The notes: generated by a model from the sequence alone, not told the origin. Counted from the stretch's first letter, positions 55,001 through 63,124 are shown. The stretch: DNA of 64,000 nt from Kordia sp. (GCF_022447245.1 NZ_JAKVBC010000003.1:124001-188000), one strand, 5' to 3'. Numbers and translations are program-made.

Positions 55001-55320
55001 ATATTGATTTGCACGTTATTGATCCAAATCGTGAAGAATGTTCGTATAAGCATACCACAACCAAAATTGGTGGAAGCATTTCCAAAGATATGACACAAGG
55101 ATTTGGTCCTGAAGAGTTTACTTTAGTAAATGCCATCAAAGGAGATTATTATATAAAAGTGAATTATTACGGTGATCGCTACCAAAAAATTGAAAATCCT
55201 ACGTTTATGAAAGTTACTATGTATGCGTATTACGGAACATTAAAACAAATCAAAGAAGTCAAAATTATTCGATTAACGAGATCAAAAGATAATATCATTG
55301 TTGCAAAGATGACGTTTTAG
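52045..55320 (+). CDS. Large VIT / VWA / TonB-C / TPR / DUF2135 surface protein
   Basis: 1091 residues from ATG 52045, giving a signal peptide (ISFVWILLVAAISTAQ). Order: VIT domain (LNSLDISVEIVGNKAITTFDMLYYNP...VLEGELSFPLGENFNISRFAL, ending PIPARGYKRVVLAYEQ); a VWA domain about 250-400 (NITLLWDASLSMKDRD with DxSxS, DGGTMYDML, LVLLFSDGIQSL); an acidic segment about 550-640 (EDVEVVEEIEIEEAEDAEEEI); a TonB-C-like domain (VFPGCE..., YALFTVNQDGIVEDIRVRAP, LPIVFRV); TPR-like helices; and a DUF2135/YfaP-type C-terminal domain (VRIVVDWNHNDTDIDLHVIDP). The domains suggest an exported envelope protein that binds partners via VWA. Function unknown. Confidence 0.85.
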   Translation: MKTIISFVWILLVAAISTAQNAPILKVGNSQIGLNSLDISVEIVGNKAITTFDMLYYNPKNQVLEGELSFPLGENFNISRFALDVNGKLREAVVVDKELGRIAFEEVVRRRVDPALLEKGTGNNYKARIYPIPARGYKRVVLAYEQKLLYKKSGYYFDLPLNFKNQLKKFSLDITVFEQDDAPVIEKGKVSGLNFKNWKRNYRTQLEKYKYVPNNSLLIKIPTQVNTKKLVVSDDYFYSHLILNPQKRLRKKAKNITLLWDASLSMKDRDIAKEIELLDSYFSYVKNINVHFKSFSNKLITEKRFTIKNRDWNALRNELKNTTYDGGTMYDMLNTKTENDDLVLLFSDGIQSLSNAKYYAETPLIVVNSNKKSNHPALKQMAESSKGVYINLTVKSAQEAFDHLKHQQYQFLGYKSYVKNIDIYPRASVNIDNTFSITGKNLNNYEDVVLYFGYDSEITESITLNLKEAQKAATNVPRMWAQKRLAFLQQNSKANKKEIIQLATKYSLVTDYTSLIVLENVSDYVRYKIEPPAELLEEYNRLLAEMERDKGKKEIFIDVRQEQTDEEEMVITEQVMETSNIRSVRGNELSNTPMQIRDDISNESEIMPVEDVEVVEEIEIEEAEDAEEEIDEIPFNIIEEAPVFPGCESLQRTSERKKCMSQKIQELVSENFNVSIANQLGLSEGRQRAYALFTVNQDGIVEDIRVRAPHERIEEEVRRVIGLFPRMLPGRQRGRNVNVRYTLPIVFRVGANGNAVQNTTNTTVTTPIVTETRPKTPVIPYQYKGTLQVADLRSKAPYIVELRQFKTVAEAYDFYLLQRAQYEGTPAYYVDVSNFFKDELKAVKVSNQILSNIAETDFDNYELLKVYGYQLQATNQHKLALFIFKRVLELRTEDVQSYRDLALAYENVGDCQEAFNILNDILSGKIYEQTHRRNFAGLNGVIMNEMNYLLEKYKGYIDTSKQSSIVFEPETFDVRIVVDWNHNDTDIDLHVIDPNREECSYKHTTTKIGGSISKDMTQGFGPEEFTLVNAIKGDYYIKVNYYGDRYQKIENPTFMKVTMYAYYGTLKQIKEVKIIRLTRSKDNIIVAKMTF

Positions 55321-55329
55321 TTTTTGTCG

Positions 55330-55364
55330 GTTGGCTGTTGGCTGTTGGCTGTTGGCTGTTGGCT
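55330..55364 (+). repeat. Five tandem copies of the 7-bp unit GTTGGCT
   Basis: Perfect tandem array at 55330-55364, 10 bp after the stop codon of the VIT/VWA gene and before the terminator. A short, simple VNTR likely to vary in copy number. Confidence 0.95.
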
Positions 55365-55407
55365 AATAAAAATAGTTTTCAAATCAACATTTAACTTTTA
55401 AAATAAA

Positions 55408-55446
55408 AAAAACGCCAGGTTGAGTATTATGCAATCTGGCGTTTTT
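55408..55446. terminator. Bidirectional terminator
   Basis: AAAAACGCCAG (55408-55418) / CTGGCGTTTTT (55436-55446) perfect 11-bp stem plus inner TTG/CAA pairs; A- and T-runs on the outside serve both converging genes. Confidence 0.9.
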
Positions 55447-55459
55447 CTATTCGTAAAAG

Positions 55460-56656
55460 CTATTTATCTTCATAAATCACTAACAATTCAACTTCGCGTT
55501 CTGCTTTTTTGAGTTGCAAACCTATCTTTGCCAATTCCTCTTTGAACGATCCTTTTTTCTGTGGATAAAAGACAAAATCGATATCCAATAATCCAAAATA
55601 GTTTGTTTCATCAACCACAGGAACTGGCGCTTCGTTTTCTATATAATCTGCAAAATCTTTCATTTGAATCTTTTTAGCATGAAATTCATATCCTCTAAAT
55701 TCTAGACTTCGCTTTGAAGCTTTGGATTTTAGGTTTTTTAATTTCGATCTGTCCATAACACTTAATACATACACAGGAATCGTTTGTGTTGAAAGTTTTG
55801 CCTTTACCGAAAATGTTTCTGCTAATTTTTCAATTCCAATAGCATACATGGAATTATCAGCTTTTTTTGTGATAACATCCAAACAGTATTTGTTTTTAGG
55901 ATTTTTATAACTGTACGTAGCTTCATCAATCTCAAAAACAGTTCTGTTATAAGACTTTTGATATAAGTTTCTATACATACTAGGTATAGTCTGATTGATG
56001 ATGGAGATTCTTCTTCCGTTAAAAACTTTATCATTTAAATAACCTCTTGAATAAGACGAAACGCCTTCAAATCCTCCTTTAATCAATACACGTTGCGCAT
56101 GTACATCTTTTACAGGAAATGGATCAGCTTCATAATCAAATGTGGTATTTTCTTGTTTGTGTGGCAACGAAATTGATTTGCCCGATTTTACTTGTTGAAT
56201 GATTTCTCTGGTAATATTATCCGTAGCCGTGATTGCTACAATTTTCCCTTTGGCATCAATGATAATTGCATGCGATAATATGCGATACGGAAACAAACTT
56301 TTTAATGCTTCTGTTTGAAGTCCAAACCAAACTTTGGAAGGCGTATTTGCTATGAATCGTTGCAAACGCTCAGGTTTGTCTTCCGAAATTCCAATGACTT
56401 GAATATCATTTGAAAATTCGTCCTGTAATTTTATTAAATTTTTCATGGCAGGAATACAAGGACCACACCAAGTTGCCCAAAAATCAAGAATAACAATTTT
56501 ACCGTTCAAACTTTTCAAAGAAGTTTCTGAATCTTTGCTATTTAACAAATTAGAAATTTTCACACTAGATACTTTATCTCCTATCTCTAGTTTAGTTTGC
56601 GCATACGTGATACTTGTCAATGCAAAAAGCATCAACCATATTACTATTTTTTTCAT
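55460..56656 (-). CDS. TlpA-type thioredoxin-fold protein, exported
   Basis: 398 residues. Signal peptide (IWLMLFALTSITYAQ). Residues about 20-170 are a TlpA/AhpC-TSA-like domain with the redox motif WATWCGPCIPAMKNL, IQVIGISEDKPERLQRFI and SHAIIIDAKGKIVAI. The remaining ~220 residues are a separate domain, beta-rich, with EFRGYEFHAKKIQMKDFADYIENEAPVPVVDET and FVFYPQKKGSFKEELAKIGLQLKKAEREVE; this looks like a TIGR03435-type soil-associated domain, not confirmed. Probable periplasmic thiol-disulfide protein. It is the last gene of the sigma-factor operon. Confidence 0.85.
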   Translation of the reverse strand: MKKIVIWLMLFALTSITYAQTKLEIGDKVSSVKISNLLNSKDSETSLKSLNGKIVILDFWATWCGPCIPAMKNLIKLQDEFSNDIQVIGISEDKPERLQRFIANTPSKVWFGLQTEALKSLFPYRILSHAIIIDAKGKIVAITATDNITREIIQQVKSGKSISLPHKQENTTFDYEADPFPVKDVHAQRVLIKGGFEGVSSYSRGYLNDKVFNGRRISIINQTIPSMYRNLYQKSYNRTVFEIDEATYSYKNPKNKYCLDVITKKADNSMYAIGIEKLAETFSVKAKLSTQTIPVYVLSVMDRSKLKNLKSKASKRSLEFRGYEFHAKKIQMKDFADYIENEAPVPVVDETNYFGLLDIDFVFYPQKKGSFKEELAKIGLQLKKAEREVELLVIYEDK

Positions 56657-56671
56657 TTGTATTTTAGATTA

Positions 56672-57835
56672 TTATTTGTTGTAGAATAAGGTTACAAAAC
56701 CGTGAATTAGATCGAGTTTAAACGTGTTTTTTCGATATGCTTCGTTATCCTTTCCGCGTGTAAACATCTTAAATCGTTTACCTTCTTTATTGGGTTGCAT
56801 AATGATTTTTGTTTCTCCATCTTTTAGGACTGCATTGTGTCCTACAGCTTCCATGTAATATTTTTGATCTTGATCTATATACATTTTAATATCTGAATAT
56901 TCACACAACATTGAAATAGATTCAAAATCATTGTGCAAATTGTAAAAGAAAAACTTGCTTTTAAAATCTTTAAGCTGCACATTTTTAGTAAGTTCACCAA
57001 TATTTATTTTTGAAAACTCTGTTTGCAGTGTTGCATTCTCAATGGTACCAAACAATCCGACTCTAACATTTCGAAAAGAAAAGTTTCCTCCTTTTATTTT
57101 CTTGATTCTTACGTTTCCATTCATAAACTGAATACTATTCCCATTATTATTCAACACATCGGCAGATAAATCACTTTCTTGAAAACTTCCACGTATGACA
57201 TTGTAAAAATTACCGTCAAATTTTACATTCGCATTATCAGCTGCCAACTCAATAGCCATATATGCAGGAACAAAAATTTCATATTTAGACTGAATACTTT
57301 TAATTTCCTTCCGAGTACTCTTTCCTATGTCTTTTAAAGGTACTTTCCCATCTTCAAATACTATATAACCATCTAAATCATGGAAGCCTCTAATGCTTGT
57401 ATCAATTTCGTTATGAATGTCAGCTACAGATTTGTATTTATTAAGTTGATCTTTTATCCATGAAAGATTTTCTACATGGATTTCACCAGCCGTTAAATGA
57501 TACGAAAGTTTTCCAATAGAGGTAGCAGAAGCATTTCGAATTTGCAATGTATTCCTATTTCCCATTGAGGTTTCCATTTGAGCTGATATGATAATAGCTT
57601 CAGAAATTTTCTTGATTTCTTCTTTAGAATAGTTTTGAAAATCGACTGTAAAGTCAACTTTTACTTCATTTTTATTCCATGTTTTAAACGTTACATCAAT
57701 GTTTTGAGTTTGAAATAGCAACTGGGTATTTTTGTCAACTGAAAAAGTTTTTTGATACTTTTTCTCAGATTGAGCTATAAGTCCAAACGAACCTATTAAA
57801 AACAAAATGAAGGTTTTATATATTTTTTTGTTCAT
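56672..57835 (-). CDS. Exported hypothetical protein of the ECF operon (DUF4097-like style)
   Basis: 387 residues. Signal peptide (MNKKIYKTFILFLIGSFGLIAQ). First segment KKYQKTFSVDKNTQLLFQTQNIDVTFKTWNKNEVKVDFTVDF resembles the opening of DUF4097-type adhesin-like parallel beta proteins. Later strands (NVKFDGNFYNVIRGSFQESDLSADVLNNNGNSIQFMNGNVRIKKIKGGNFSFRNVRVGLFG) are beta-helix-like repeats. No catalytic motif. Overlaps the anti-sigma gene by 20 nt. By position it could be the surface partner that signals to, or is controlled by, the sigma factor; not provable here. Confidence 0.7.
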   Translation of the reverse strand: MNKKIYKTFILFLIGSFGLIAQSEKKYQKTFSVDKNTQLLFQTQNIDVTFKTWNKNEVKVDFTVDFQNYSKEEIKKISEAIIISAQMETSMGNRNTLQIRNASATSIGKLSYHLTAGEIHVENLSWIKDQLNKYKSVADIHNEIDTSIRGFHDLDGYIVFEDGKVPLKDIGKSTRKEIKSIQSKYEIFVPAYMAIELAADNANVKFDGNFYNVIRGSFQESDLSADVLNNNGNSIQFMNGNVRIKKIKGGNFSFRNVRVGLFGTIENATLQTEFSKINIGELTKNVQLKDFKSKFFFYNLHNDFESISMLCEYSDIKMYIDQDQKYYMEAVGHNAVLKDGETKIIMQPNKEGKRFKMFTRGKDNEAYRKNTFKLDLIHGFVTLFYNK

Positions 57836-58337
57836 CTTTTAATCGTTTTAAATGTTGTTGAATTTCTTGCAAAAGTGTCAAACGCATTTGCAAATTCTTA
57901 ATCATTTTTTCCAGCGTCGTCAAGCTATTTTTTTCTACCAAAAACACTTCTTTCAATTCTTGATACGATTCATCTAAATTTTTCAAGCGTTCTTCGTACT
58001 TGTCTACTAAATAACTATCGTTTGCTGTGAGCTGAAACGACTTCCATTCGGAAGCAATATCTTGAAGATACTTATCTTCTATTGATTTCATTTCTGCAAA
58101 TAGTGAAGATTGCGCTGTTTCTTCTCCGCCCGAATTGGTATATATAAAAGCTCCAATTCCCATCAGCAATACACATGCTGCAGCAATAGCACGCCAATAG
58201 TTAAAAGGTTTATTTGTAGTGGAAATCGTTTCTGTTGCTGATAATTTTTCTAAAAATTCAGCGCGATGTCCTTTCGGTAATTTTGGTGTCTCCAAAGGAG
58301 CATCGTTTTCGTTTAAAATGTCTTTAATATTGTTCAT
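57816..58337 (-). CDS. Putative anti-sigma factor, single membrane segment
   Basis: 173 residues. N-terminal cytoplasmic part of about 45 residues (NINDILNENDAPLETPKLPKGHRAEFLEKL, as seen in anti-sigma proteins), one membrane helix (WRAIAAACVLLMGIGAFIYTN, about 48-67), then a periplasmic helical part rich in E/K/Q (EERLKNLDESYQELKEVF, LTTLEKMIKNLQMRLTLLQEIQQHLKRL). It starts 4 nt inside the end of the sigma gene. The arrangement sigma - short membrane protein - exported proteins is the usual sigma/anti-sigma operon in Bacteroidota. Confidence 0.75.
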   Translation of the reverse strand: MNNIKDILNENDAPLETPKLPKGHRAEFLEKLSATETISTTNKPFNYWRAIAAACVLLMGIGAFIYTNSGGEETAQSSLFAEMKSIEDKYLQDIASEWKSFQLTANDSYLVDKYEERLKNLDESYQELKEVFLVEKNSLTTLEKMIKNLQMRLTLLQEIQQHLKRLKDEQKNI

Positions 58338-58888
58338 AATGATATTTTATGTTTAAAAAGATCATGTATCGTTTTCTTCAATTTTGTTTTTCCGCGCATC
58401 AATTGTGTGCGTGATGTTCGTACAGGAATTTCTAATATTTCTGATATTTCCTGATGATCGTAGCCTTCTATTAGATACAATTGCAACACATATTTATATT
58501 TGATTGGTAAACTTTCAATGGCGTGAATAATTTCTTGCTTCGTGACATTAATATCTATTTCCCAAGAAGTTTCATCCTCTATAATCACCATTGTTTGATC
58601 GTTCATTTCTTCATAAACCAACGACCTTTTTTTGAGTGTATCAATACATTGATTGATGACAATTCGCTTTAACCACGCTCCAAAGGCAACTTCTCCTTTG
58701 TATTGCGCTAATCGTGTAAATGCTTTTAAGAATGCTTCTTGCATGACATCTTTAGCATCTTCCCTATTTGAGATGTAGCGACACGTAATACTATACATGG
58801 CATCCGCATACAAATCATAAAGTTTCATCTGTGATTTCCGATTGCCTTGCTTACATTTTTTTAAGATTCCTAAATGCTGTTGGTTCAT
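58334..58888 (-). CDS. ECF RNA polymerase sigma factor
   Basis: 184 residues. Region 2: MKLYDLYADAMYSITCRYISNREDAKDVMQEAFLKAFTRLAQY (core -10 recognition and polymerase-binding segment); VAFGAWLKRIVINQCIDTLKKR connects the regions. Region 4: IHAIESLPIKYKYVLQLYLIEGYDHQEISEILEIPVRTSRTQLMRGKTKLKK is the helix-turn-helix. It lacks a C-terminal extension. It heads a four-gene minus-strand operon with its presumed anti-sigma factor, an exported protein and a TlpA protein. Confidence 0.93.
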   Translation of the reverse strand: MNQQHLGILKKCKQGNRKSQMKLYDLYADAMYSITCRYISNREDAKDVMQEAFLKAFTRLAQYKGEVAFGAWLKRIVINQCIDTLKKRSLVYEEMNDQTMVIIEDETSWEIDINVTKQEIIHAIESLPIKYKYVLQLYLIEGYDHQEISEILEIPVRTSRTQLMRGKTKLKKTIHDLFKHKISL

Positions 58889-59157
58889 TATTTTAATTTG
58901 TGTTCTATACTAAAGACGACACTATTTTTGAAGCGTTTCATTTTTTTAGATTTTTTAAATTTAGCTAATAGATCGCTTTATAACATCATTTCGAAGAATA
59001 TATAACAAAGCAATATGTTTCTGATCAAAACTCATCTTTCTAAAGCTATAGATTGCCATAAGTTTTTAAAAAACTTTCGCAAAGACGTTTCTCAATTCTG
59101 AATTTATAAAAAAATATATCGTAATTTCGTTTTAACGTTTAAAAACATTACTATTTC

Positions 59158-60243
59158 TTGAATTCAAAACCCAAACATACATCTGCTCTACACGAAAAGG
59201 ATGGTATTGAGCAACCTGATTATATCAGTAAATCATCGGTAGCTTCCATCAAAAAAAACAGAAGAAAACAACCTTCTGTGGATGAATTGGTTACAGGCAT
59301 TTTGAATCAAGATAAAGTCGCGTTGAGTCGTGCCATTACGTTAATAGAAAGTAAAAGCACCAAACACCTGGCGAAAGCAACGGAAATTATTGAAAAGTGT
59401 TTACCACATGCCAATAATTCTATTCGTATGGGAATTACAGGTGTCCCCGGTGTGGGAAAAAGTACATTTATAGAAGCGTTCGGAAAGCATTTGACAGGTT
59501 TGGGCAAAAAAGTAGCTGTCTTAGCAGTAGATCCGAGTAGTTCTATTTCTAGCGGAAGTATTTTGGGAGATAAAACCCGCATGGAAGATTTGGTTAAAGA
59601 TGAAAACGCTTTCATTCGTCCCTCTGCTTCTGGTGATTCGCTTGGTGGTGTAGCTCGAAAAACTCGTGAAACTATTATTTTGTGTGAAGCTTGTGGCTTT
59701 GATACTATTATTATTGAAACGGTTGGTGTTGGGCAAAGTGAAACCGCTGTACATAGTATGGTAGATTTCTTTTTGTTATTAAAATTGGCTGGTGCTGGAG
59801 ACGAATTACAAGGAATTAAACGCGGAATTATTGAAATGGCAGATGCTATCGTAATTAATAAAGCAGATGGCGATAACATTAAACGTGCACAAATGGCACG
59901 AACGGAATTTAAACGTGCATTACACTTGTATCCACAAAAAGCTTCTGAATGGAAACCAAAAGTAGTGACAGCTTCAGCGTTAAAACAAAACGGTATTGAT
60001 GACGTTTGGCAAATGATTCAAGAATTCCGTGAAAGCACTAAAAAAAATGGTCATTTTGAAAATCACAGAAAACAACAAAACCGTTTTTGGCTATTGCAAA
60101 CTATCGAAGAACGCTTAAAACATAACTTTTACACCAACGAGAAAATAAAAAATGTTTTAGACGGATATTTAAACGCTACTGAAAATAGTAGTATTTCTCC
60201 ATTTAATGCCGCACAACAGTTGTTAGCATTATTAAATTCATGA
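59158..60243 (+). CDS. meaB: Methylmalonyl-CoA mutase-associated GTPase
   Basis: 361 residues from TTG 59158. G-protein motifs of the MeaB/ArgK group: P-loop GITGVPGVGKSTFIEAFG, VLAVDPSSSISSGSILGDKTRM (the conserved DPSSxxSGG...ILGDK stretch), FIRPSASGDSLGGVARKTRE, ETVGVGQSE (switch) and VINKADGDN (NKxD guanine site). C-terminal dimerisation helices are present. MeaB protects and loads adenosylcobalamin for methylmalonyl-CoA mutase, whose genes are not in the window. It stands alone; its last codons overlap the small convergent gene at 60238-60381. Confidence 0.94.
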   Translation: MNSKPKHTSALHEKDGIEQPDYISKSSVASIKKNRRKQPSVDELVTGILNQDKVALSRAITLIESKSTKHLAKATEIIEKCLPHANNSIRMGITGVPGVGKSTFIEAFGKHLTGLGKKVAVLAVDPSSSISSGSILGDKTRMEDLVKDENAFIRPSASGDSLGGVARKTRETIILCEACGFDTIIIETVGVGQSETAVHSMVDFFLLLKLAGAGDELQGIKRGIIEMADAIVINKADGDNIKRAQMARTEFKRALHLYPQKASEWKPKVVTASALKQNGIDDVWQMIQEFRESTKKNGHFENHRKQQNRFWLLQTIEERLKHNFYTNEKIKNVLDGYLNATENSSISPFNAAQQLLALLNS

Positions 60244-60381
60244 AAAAGTGTCATCATCTGGAAAATCAGAATCGTCATCATATGGGTTATGATGCGTAAA
60301 TGTATTTGGAAAAATATCTGGTAGCCTAAAAATTAAGTAACCTAAAAGAATTACTGAAATGATTATTAGCGTTTTAAACAT
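60238..60381 (-). CDS. Small single-helix membrane protein, 47 aa
   Basis: ATG 60381 to TGA 60238 (minus strand). The product, MFKTLIIISVILLGYLIFRL then PDIFPNTFTHHNPYDDDSDF, ends PDDDTFS. One membrane helix (residues about 3-19) is followed by a short acidic tail. The hydrophobic/acidic pattern and complete start and stop make it a good small-gene candidate. Its 3' end overlaps the meaB stop region by 6 nt, convergently. No family recognised. Confidence 0.55.
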   Translation of the reverse strand: MFKTLIIISVILLGYLIFRLPDIFPNTFTHHNPYDDDSDFPDDDTFS

Positions 60382-60692
60382 AATTTAAAGATAAAACAAT
60401 AATAATTTATGGCATAAACTGTACAAAAAAGCGAACTAGCGTCCGCTTTTAAATGCACATAACTTAATTCAATATGGTTTGTTATGCTAACAATCTCTAT
60501 TAAATGAACAATCCATAGAACAATCGCCCGCAACACTCTGTCTACTCTATAATTTTTTTGTTAGTTTCAGTAGGTAACTTTTTGTTTTTTTATGCTTTGA
60601 AAATTTTAATTTGATAATACCATAATATTACTAAAAATGACCAATTATATATAAGTTGTATTACATCTTTAACATTAAAAAACGAAAGAGGT
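60382..60692. other. AT-rich intergenic region
   Basis: No ORF, hairpin or RNA gene that I can support between the small membrane-protein gene and the end of the PAP2 gene. Confidence 0.5.
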
Positions 60693-61262
60693 TTAGGCAT
60701 ATTTCTGAATCAAAAACTGCCTAAGTTTGTATATCAAAGTTCCATAAATGACGCCTACAATAGCACCTGTTAGCACATCTCCCGGAAAGTGCACTCCAAT
60801 ATAAATTCTGCTATAACCTACAAATGCTGCCCAAACTAGTAAGAATGGAAAAATGTACTTGAAATGTTTACGCAATACCAACCCAATAAAAACAGCCAAC
60901 GCCATTGCATTAGAAGCATGTCCAGAGAAATATCCAAACGCGCCACCACAAGAATCTTTAACTAAACGCAGATGATCTACTAAATCGGGTGTATAGCATG
61001 GTCGTTGACGCAAAAAGAGTGTCTTTTTAAATAAATTTGCTGTTTGATCAGTAATCGTAATCAACAAAGCGACCAATATCAACGTAAAAATAATTTCTTT
61101 CTTCTTATTTGTTTTTAGGATTAGAATCAACAAAAAAGCATACAACGGAATGGCGTAATATTTATTTGTGATAAACATCCAGAAACCGTCCCACGTAGGC
61201 GTTCCGAGTCCGTTGAGAAATAGAAATACTTCTTTATCAAATTGTATTAATTGATCAATCAT
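60693..61262 (-). CDS. PAP2-family phosphatase
   Basis: 189 residues. Five to six membrane helices. The three PAP2 motifs are present: KKTLFLRQRPC (KxxxxxxRP), GYFSGHASN (SGH) and GYSRIYIGVHFPGDVLTG (SRxxxxxHxxxD). Members dephosphorylate lipid phosphates such as undecaprenyl pyrophosphate or phosphatidic acid in the membrane. Start ATG 61262 with MIDQLIQFDKEVFLFLNG; no operon partner. Confidence 0.92.
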   Translation of the reverse strand: MIDQLIQFDKEVFLFLNGLGTPTWDGFWMFITNKYYAIPLYAFLLILILKTNKKKEIIFTLILVALLITITDQTANLFKKTLFLRQRPCYTPDLVDHLRLVKDSCGGAFGYFSGHASNAMALAVFIGLVLRKHFKYIFPFLLVWAAFVGYSRIYIGVHFPGDVLTGAIVGVIYGTLIYKLRQFLIQKYA

Positions 61263-61363
61263 AATAGATACTATTAATTTGCGGTCGTTTAGAAAGTATT
61301 CAAAAGAAATTCAGTGTTATCTATTAACATACGTTCGCCAATTTTAAATCTCAATTATCGAGT

Positions 61364-61591
61364 TTAGTCTTCGTAACGTTCTAGTTCACGATCGTAAAAA
61401 TCGTTTGCTGCTTGGAATAAGTTCTCCGCTTCTGAAGCCAATTCTTTCTCATCCTCTTTTGCGAATTCTTCCAACCATTCTACTTCATCATTTTCTAGGT
61501 TGATGATGAATCTTGGAAATTCGGTATGTACAATAAAAATTGCATTGGGATAATCTGTATTATCGCCCAATAAAAATTTAGGAAGCTCCAT
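61364..61591 (-). CDS. Conserved-type hypothetical protein, 75 aa
   Basis: 75 residues, highly acidic, soluble (MELPKFLLGDNTDYPNAIFIVHTEF..., VEWLEEFAKEDEKELASEAENLF..., DRELERYED). Small acidic proteins of this type are common companions in flavobacterial genomes, with no known function. It begins 14 nt inside the end of the MATE gene, so it is probably translated from the same mRNA. Confidence 0.7.
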   Translation of the reverse strand: MELPKFLLGDNTDYPNAIFIVHTEFPRFIINLENDEVEWLEEFAKEDEKELASEAENLFQAANDFYDRELERYED

Positions 61592-62969
61592 GAGTTGTTT
61601 GCTTATTAATAAGTTTTTTTGATAAATAATTAAATCTAATATACAATAATATTGCAGAAGTCGTCAATCCTGCCAAGAGTCCAATCCAGATGCCTATACT
61701 TTTGTATTCGGTGTACAATCCAAGGTAATACGATATTGGAAAACCGATAACCCAATAGGCAATAAATGTAATCAATGTTGGAATTTTTACATCTTGTAAA
61801 CCGCGTAATACGCCTAAACCAACGACTTGTATTCCATCAGAAAGTTGGAAAAAAGCTGAAACCAATAAAAGTTTGGCTGCAATCATGATTACTTCTTGAT
61901 TGTCAACAAAATTTGCAGCATCTAATTCATCTACATATAAGGTTGGAAACCAATTGTTGAACACCATAAACATGATGACAAAAATGATGTCAATGATCAA
62001 TACGAGTAAAAATAATGAAAGGGCAATACGGCGTAATTCCGAAAAACGTTTCAAACCCTTCTGATTTCCTACTCTAACCGTAGCTGCAACACTTAATCCC
62101 ATAGCAACCATAAAGGTCATCGATGATAAATTCAATGCAATTTGATTGGCTGCTTGTGGATTCTTTCCTAAAGTACCAGACAACCAAATAGCTGCTGTAA
62201 AGATGGCTACTTCAAATAACATTTGTAACGAGGATGGAAACCCTAAAGAAATAATCTTTTTAAGCACTGATTTTTGAATCTCTCTAAAATTAAAATTGGT
62301 TACATAACTTTTAAATTTCTGTTTGTAGCGCAATAGCAGCCAAATAAATACTAGCATAACCACACGAGAAGCCAACGTTCCTATAGCAGCACCAATAATA
62401 CCCCATTTCGGAAAAATCCAGATCCCAAAAATCAGAAAATAATTAATTACAACATTCACCACATTCGCCAAGAGTGTTGCCCACATGGAATATTTTGTTT
62501 GCGATAAACCATCTGCAAATTGTTTGAATGCCTGAAACATGATCAACGGAATCAACGAAGCTGCTACCAAGTTTAAGTATGGCATTGCTAACGCAACTAC
62601 TTCATCAGGTTGTTCCATTTCATACATAAGCGGTTTGGCCAGCATAACTCCTAAAAAAACAGCAATTCCAATACCTGTACAAAGTATCAAACCATGTTTT
62701 AGGGCACTTTTTACTTTCAATGTATCACCCATGGCATCAGCTTCAGCAACCAAAGTTGTAATTGCTGTAGAAAATCCAATACCAAGTGACATGGCAATGA
62801 ATAAAAAACTGTTTCCAAGTGATACGGCAGCCAATTCTGCAGGACCTAATTGTCCAACCATAGCATTGTCTACAAAAGCCACAAAAGTATGCCCTAGCAT
62901 TCCTAAAATAATAGGTGATGCTATCTTTAGATTATATCGAAATTCTTTAGTGTAATTTTGTAAGATCAC
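61578..62969 (-). CDS. MATE-family efflux transporter
   Basis: 463 residues using GTG 62969 (VILQNYTKEFRYNLKIASP). A longer frame reaches back to ATG 63017, but this would contain the promoter -7 element (62989-62996), so the shorter form is preferred. Twelve helices; MATE signatures NLKIASPIILGMLGHTFVAFVDNAMVGQLGPAELAAVSLGNS near the N-terminus and GLSQTKYSMWATLLANVVNVVINYFLIFG in the middle. Exports cationic drugs or metabolites by Na+/H+ exchange. It is next to the 75-aa gene in the same transcript and 0.2 kb from the precursor-peptide genes on the other strand; a role in peptide export is not indicated. Confidence 0.9.
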   Translation of the reverse strand: MILQNYTKEFRYNLKIASPIILGMLGHTFVAFVDNAMVGQLGPAELAAVSLGNSFLFIAMSLGIGFSTAITTLVAEADAMGDTLKVKSALKHGLILCTGIGIAVFLGVMLAKPLMYEMEQPDEVVALAMPYLNLVAASLIPLIMFQAFKQFADGLSQTKYSMWATLLANVVNVVINYFLIFGIWIFPKWGIIGAAIGTLASRVVMLVFIWLLLRYKQKFKSYVTNFNFREIQKSVLKKIISLGFPSSLQMLFEVAIFTAAIWLSGTLGKNPQAANQIALNLSSMTFMVAMGLSVAATVRVGNQKGLKRFSELRRIALSLFLLVLIIDIIFVIMFMVFNNWFPTLYVDELDAANFVDNQEVIMIAAKLLLVSAFFQLSDGIQVVGLGVLRGLQDVKIPTLITFIAYWVIGFPISYYLGLYTEYKSIGIWIGLLAGLTTSAILLYIRFNYLSKKLINKQTTHGAS

Positions 62970-62988
62970 TGCTATGTTTTTAACGAGG

Positions 62989-62996
62989 CAAATATA
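62989..62996 (-). promoter_or_regulatory. -7 element of the MATE gene
   Basis: CAAATATA on the plus strand is TATATTTG on the minus strand (TANNTTTG), 19 nt upstream of GTG 62969. Confidence 0.6.
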
Positions 62997-63116
62997 GTCC
63001 ACTTTTATGGTAAACACTCATACTTTCGGGTGAATTTATCCTTTCCATTTTATAAATTGAACAGCTTGTTTTTTAAAACAGAAATACTACTCCTTTCTTT
63101 CGGCTTACACACCTCC

Positions 63117-63124
63117 TAAATTTG
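63117..63124 (+). promoter_or_regulatory. -7 element of the first precursor-peptide gene
   Basis: TAAATTTG matches TANNTTTG, 74 nt before ATG 63199. The -33 region is T-rich (TTT) but lacks TTG. Confidence 0.5.

Noticed and set aside
62970-63017. Longer N-terminus for the MATE transporter from ATG 63017
   Set aside because: The extension contains the TATATTTG promoter element and does not resemble the normal N-terminus of the family.
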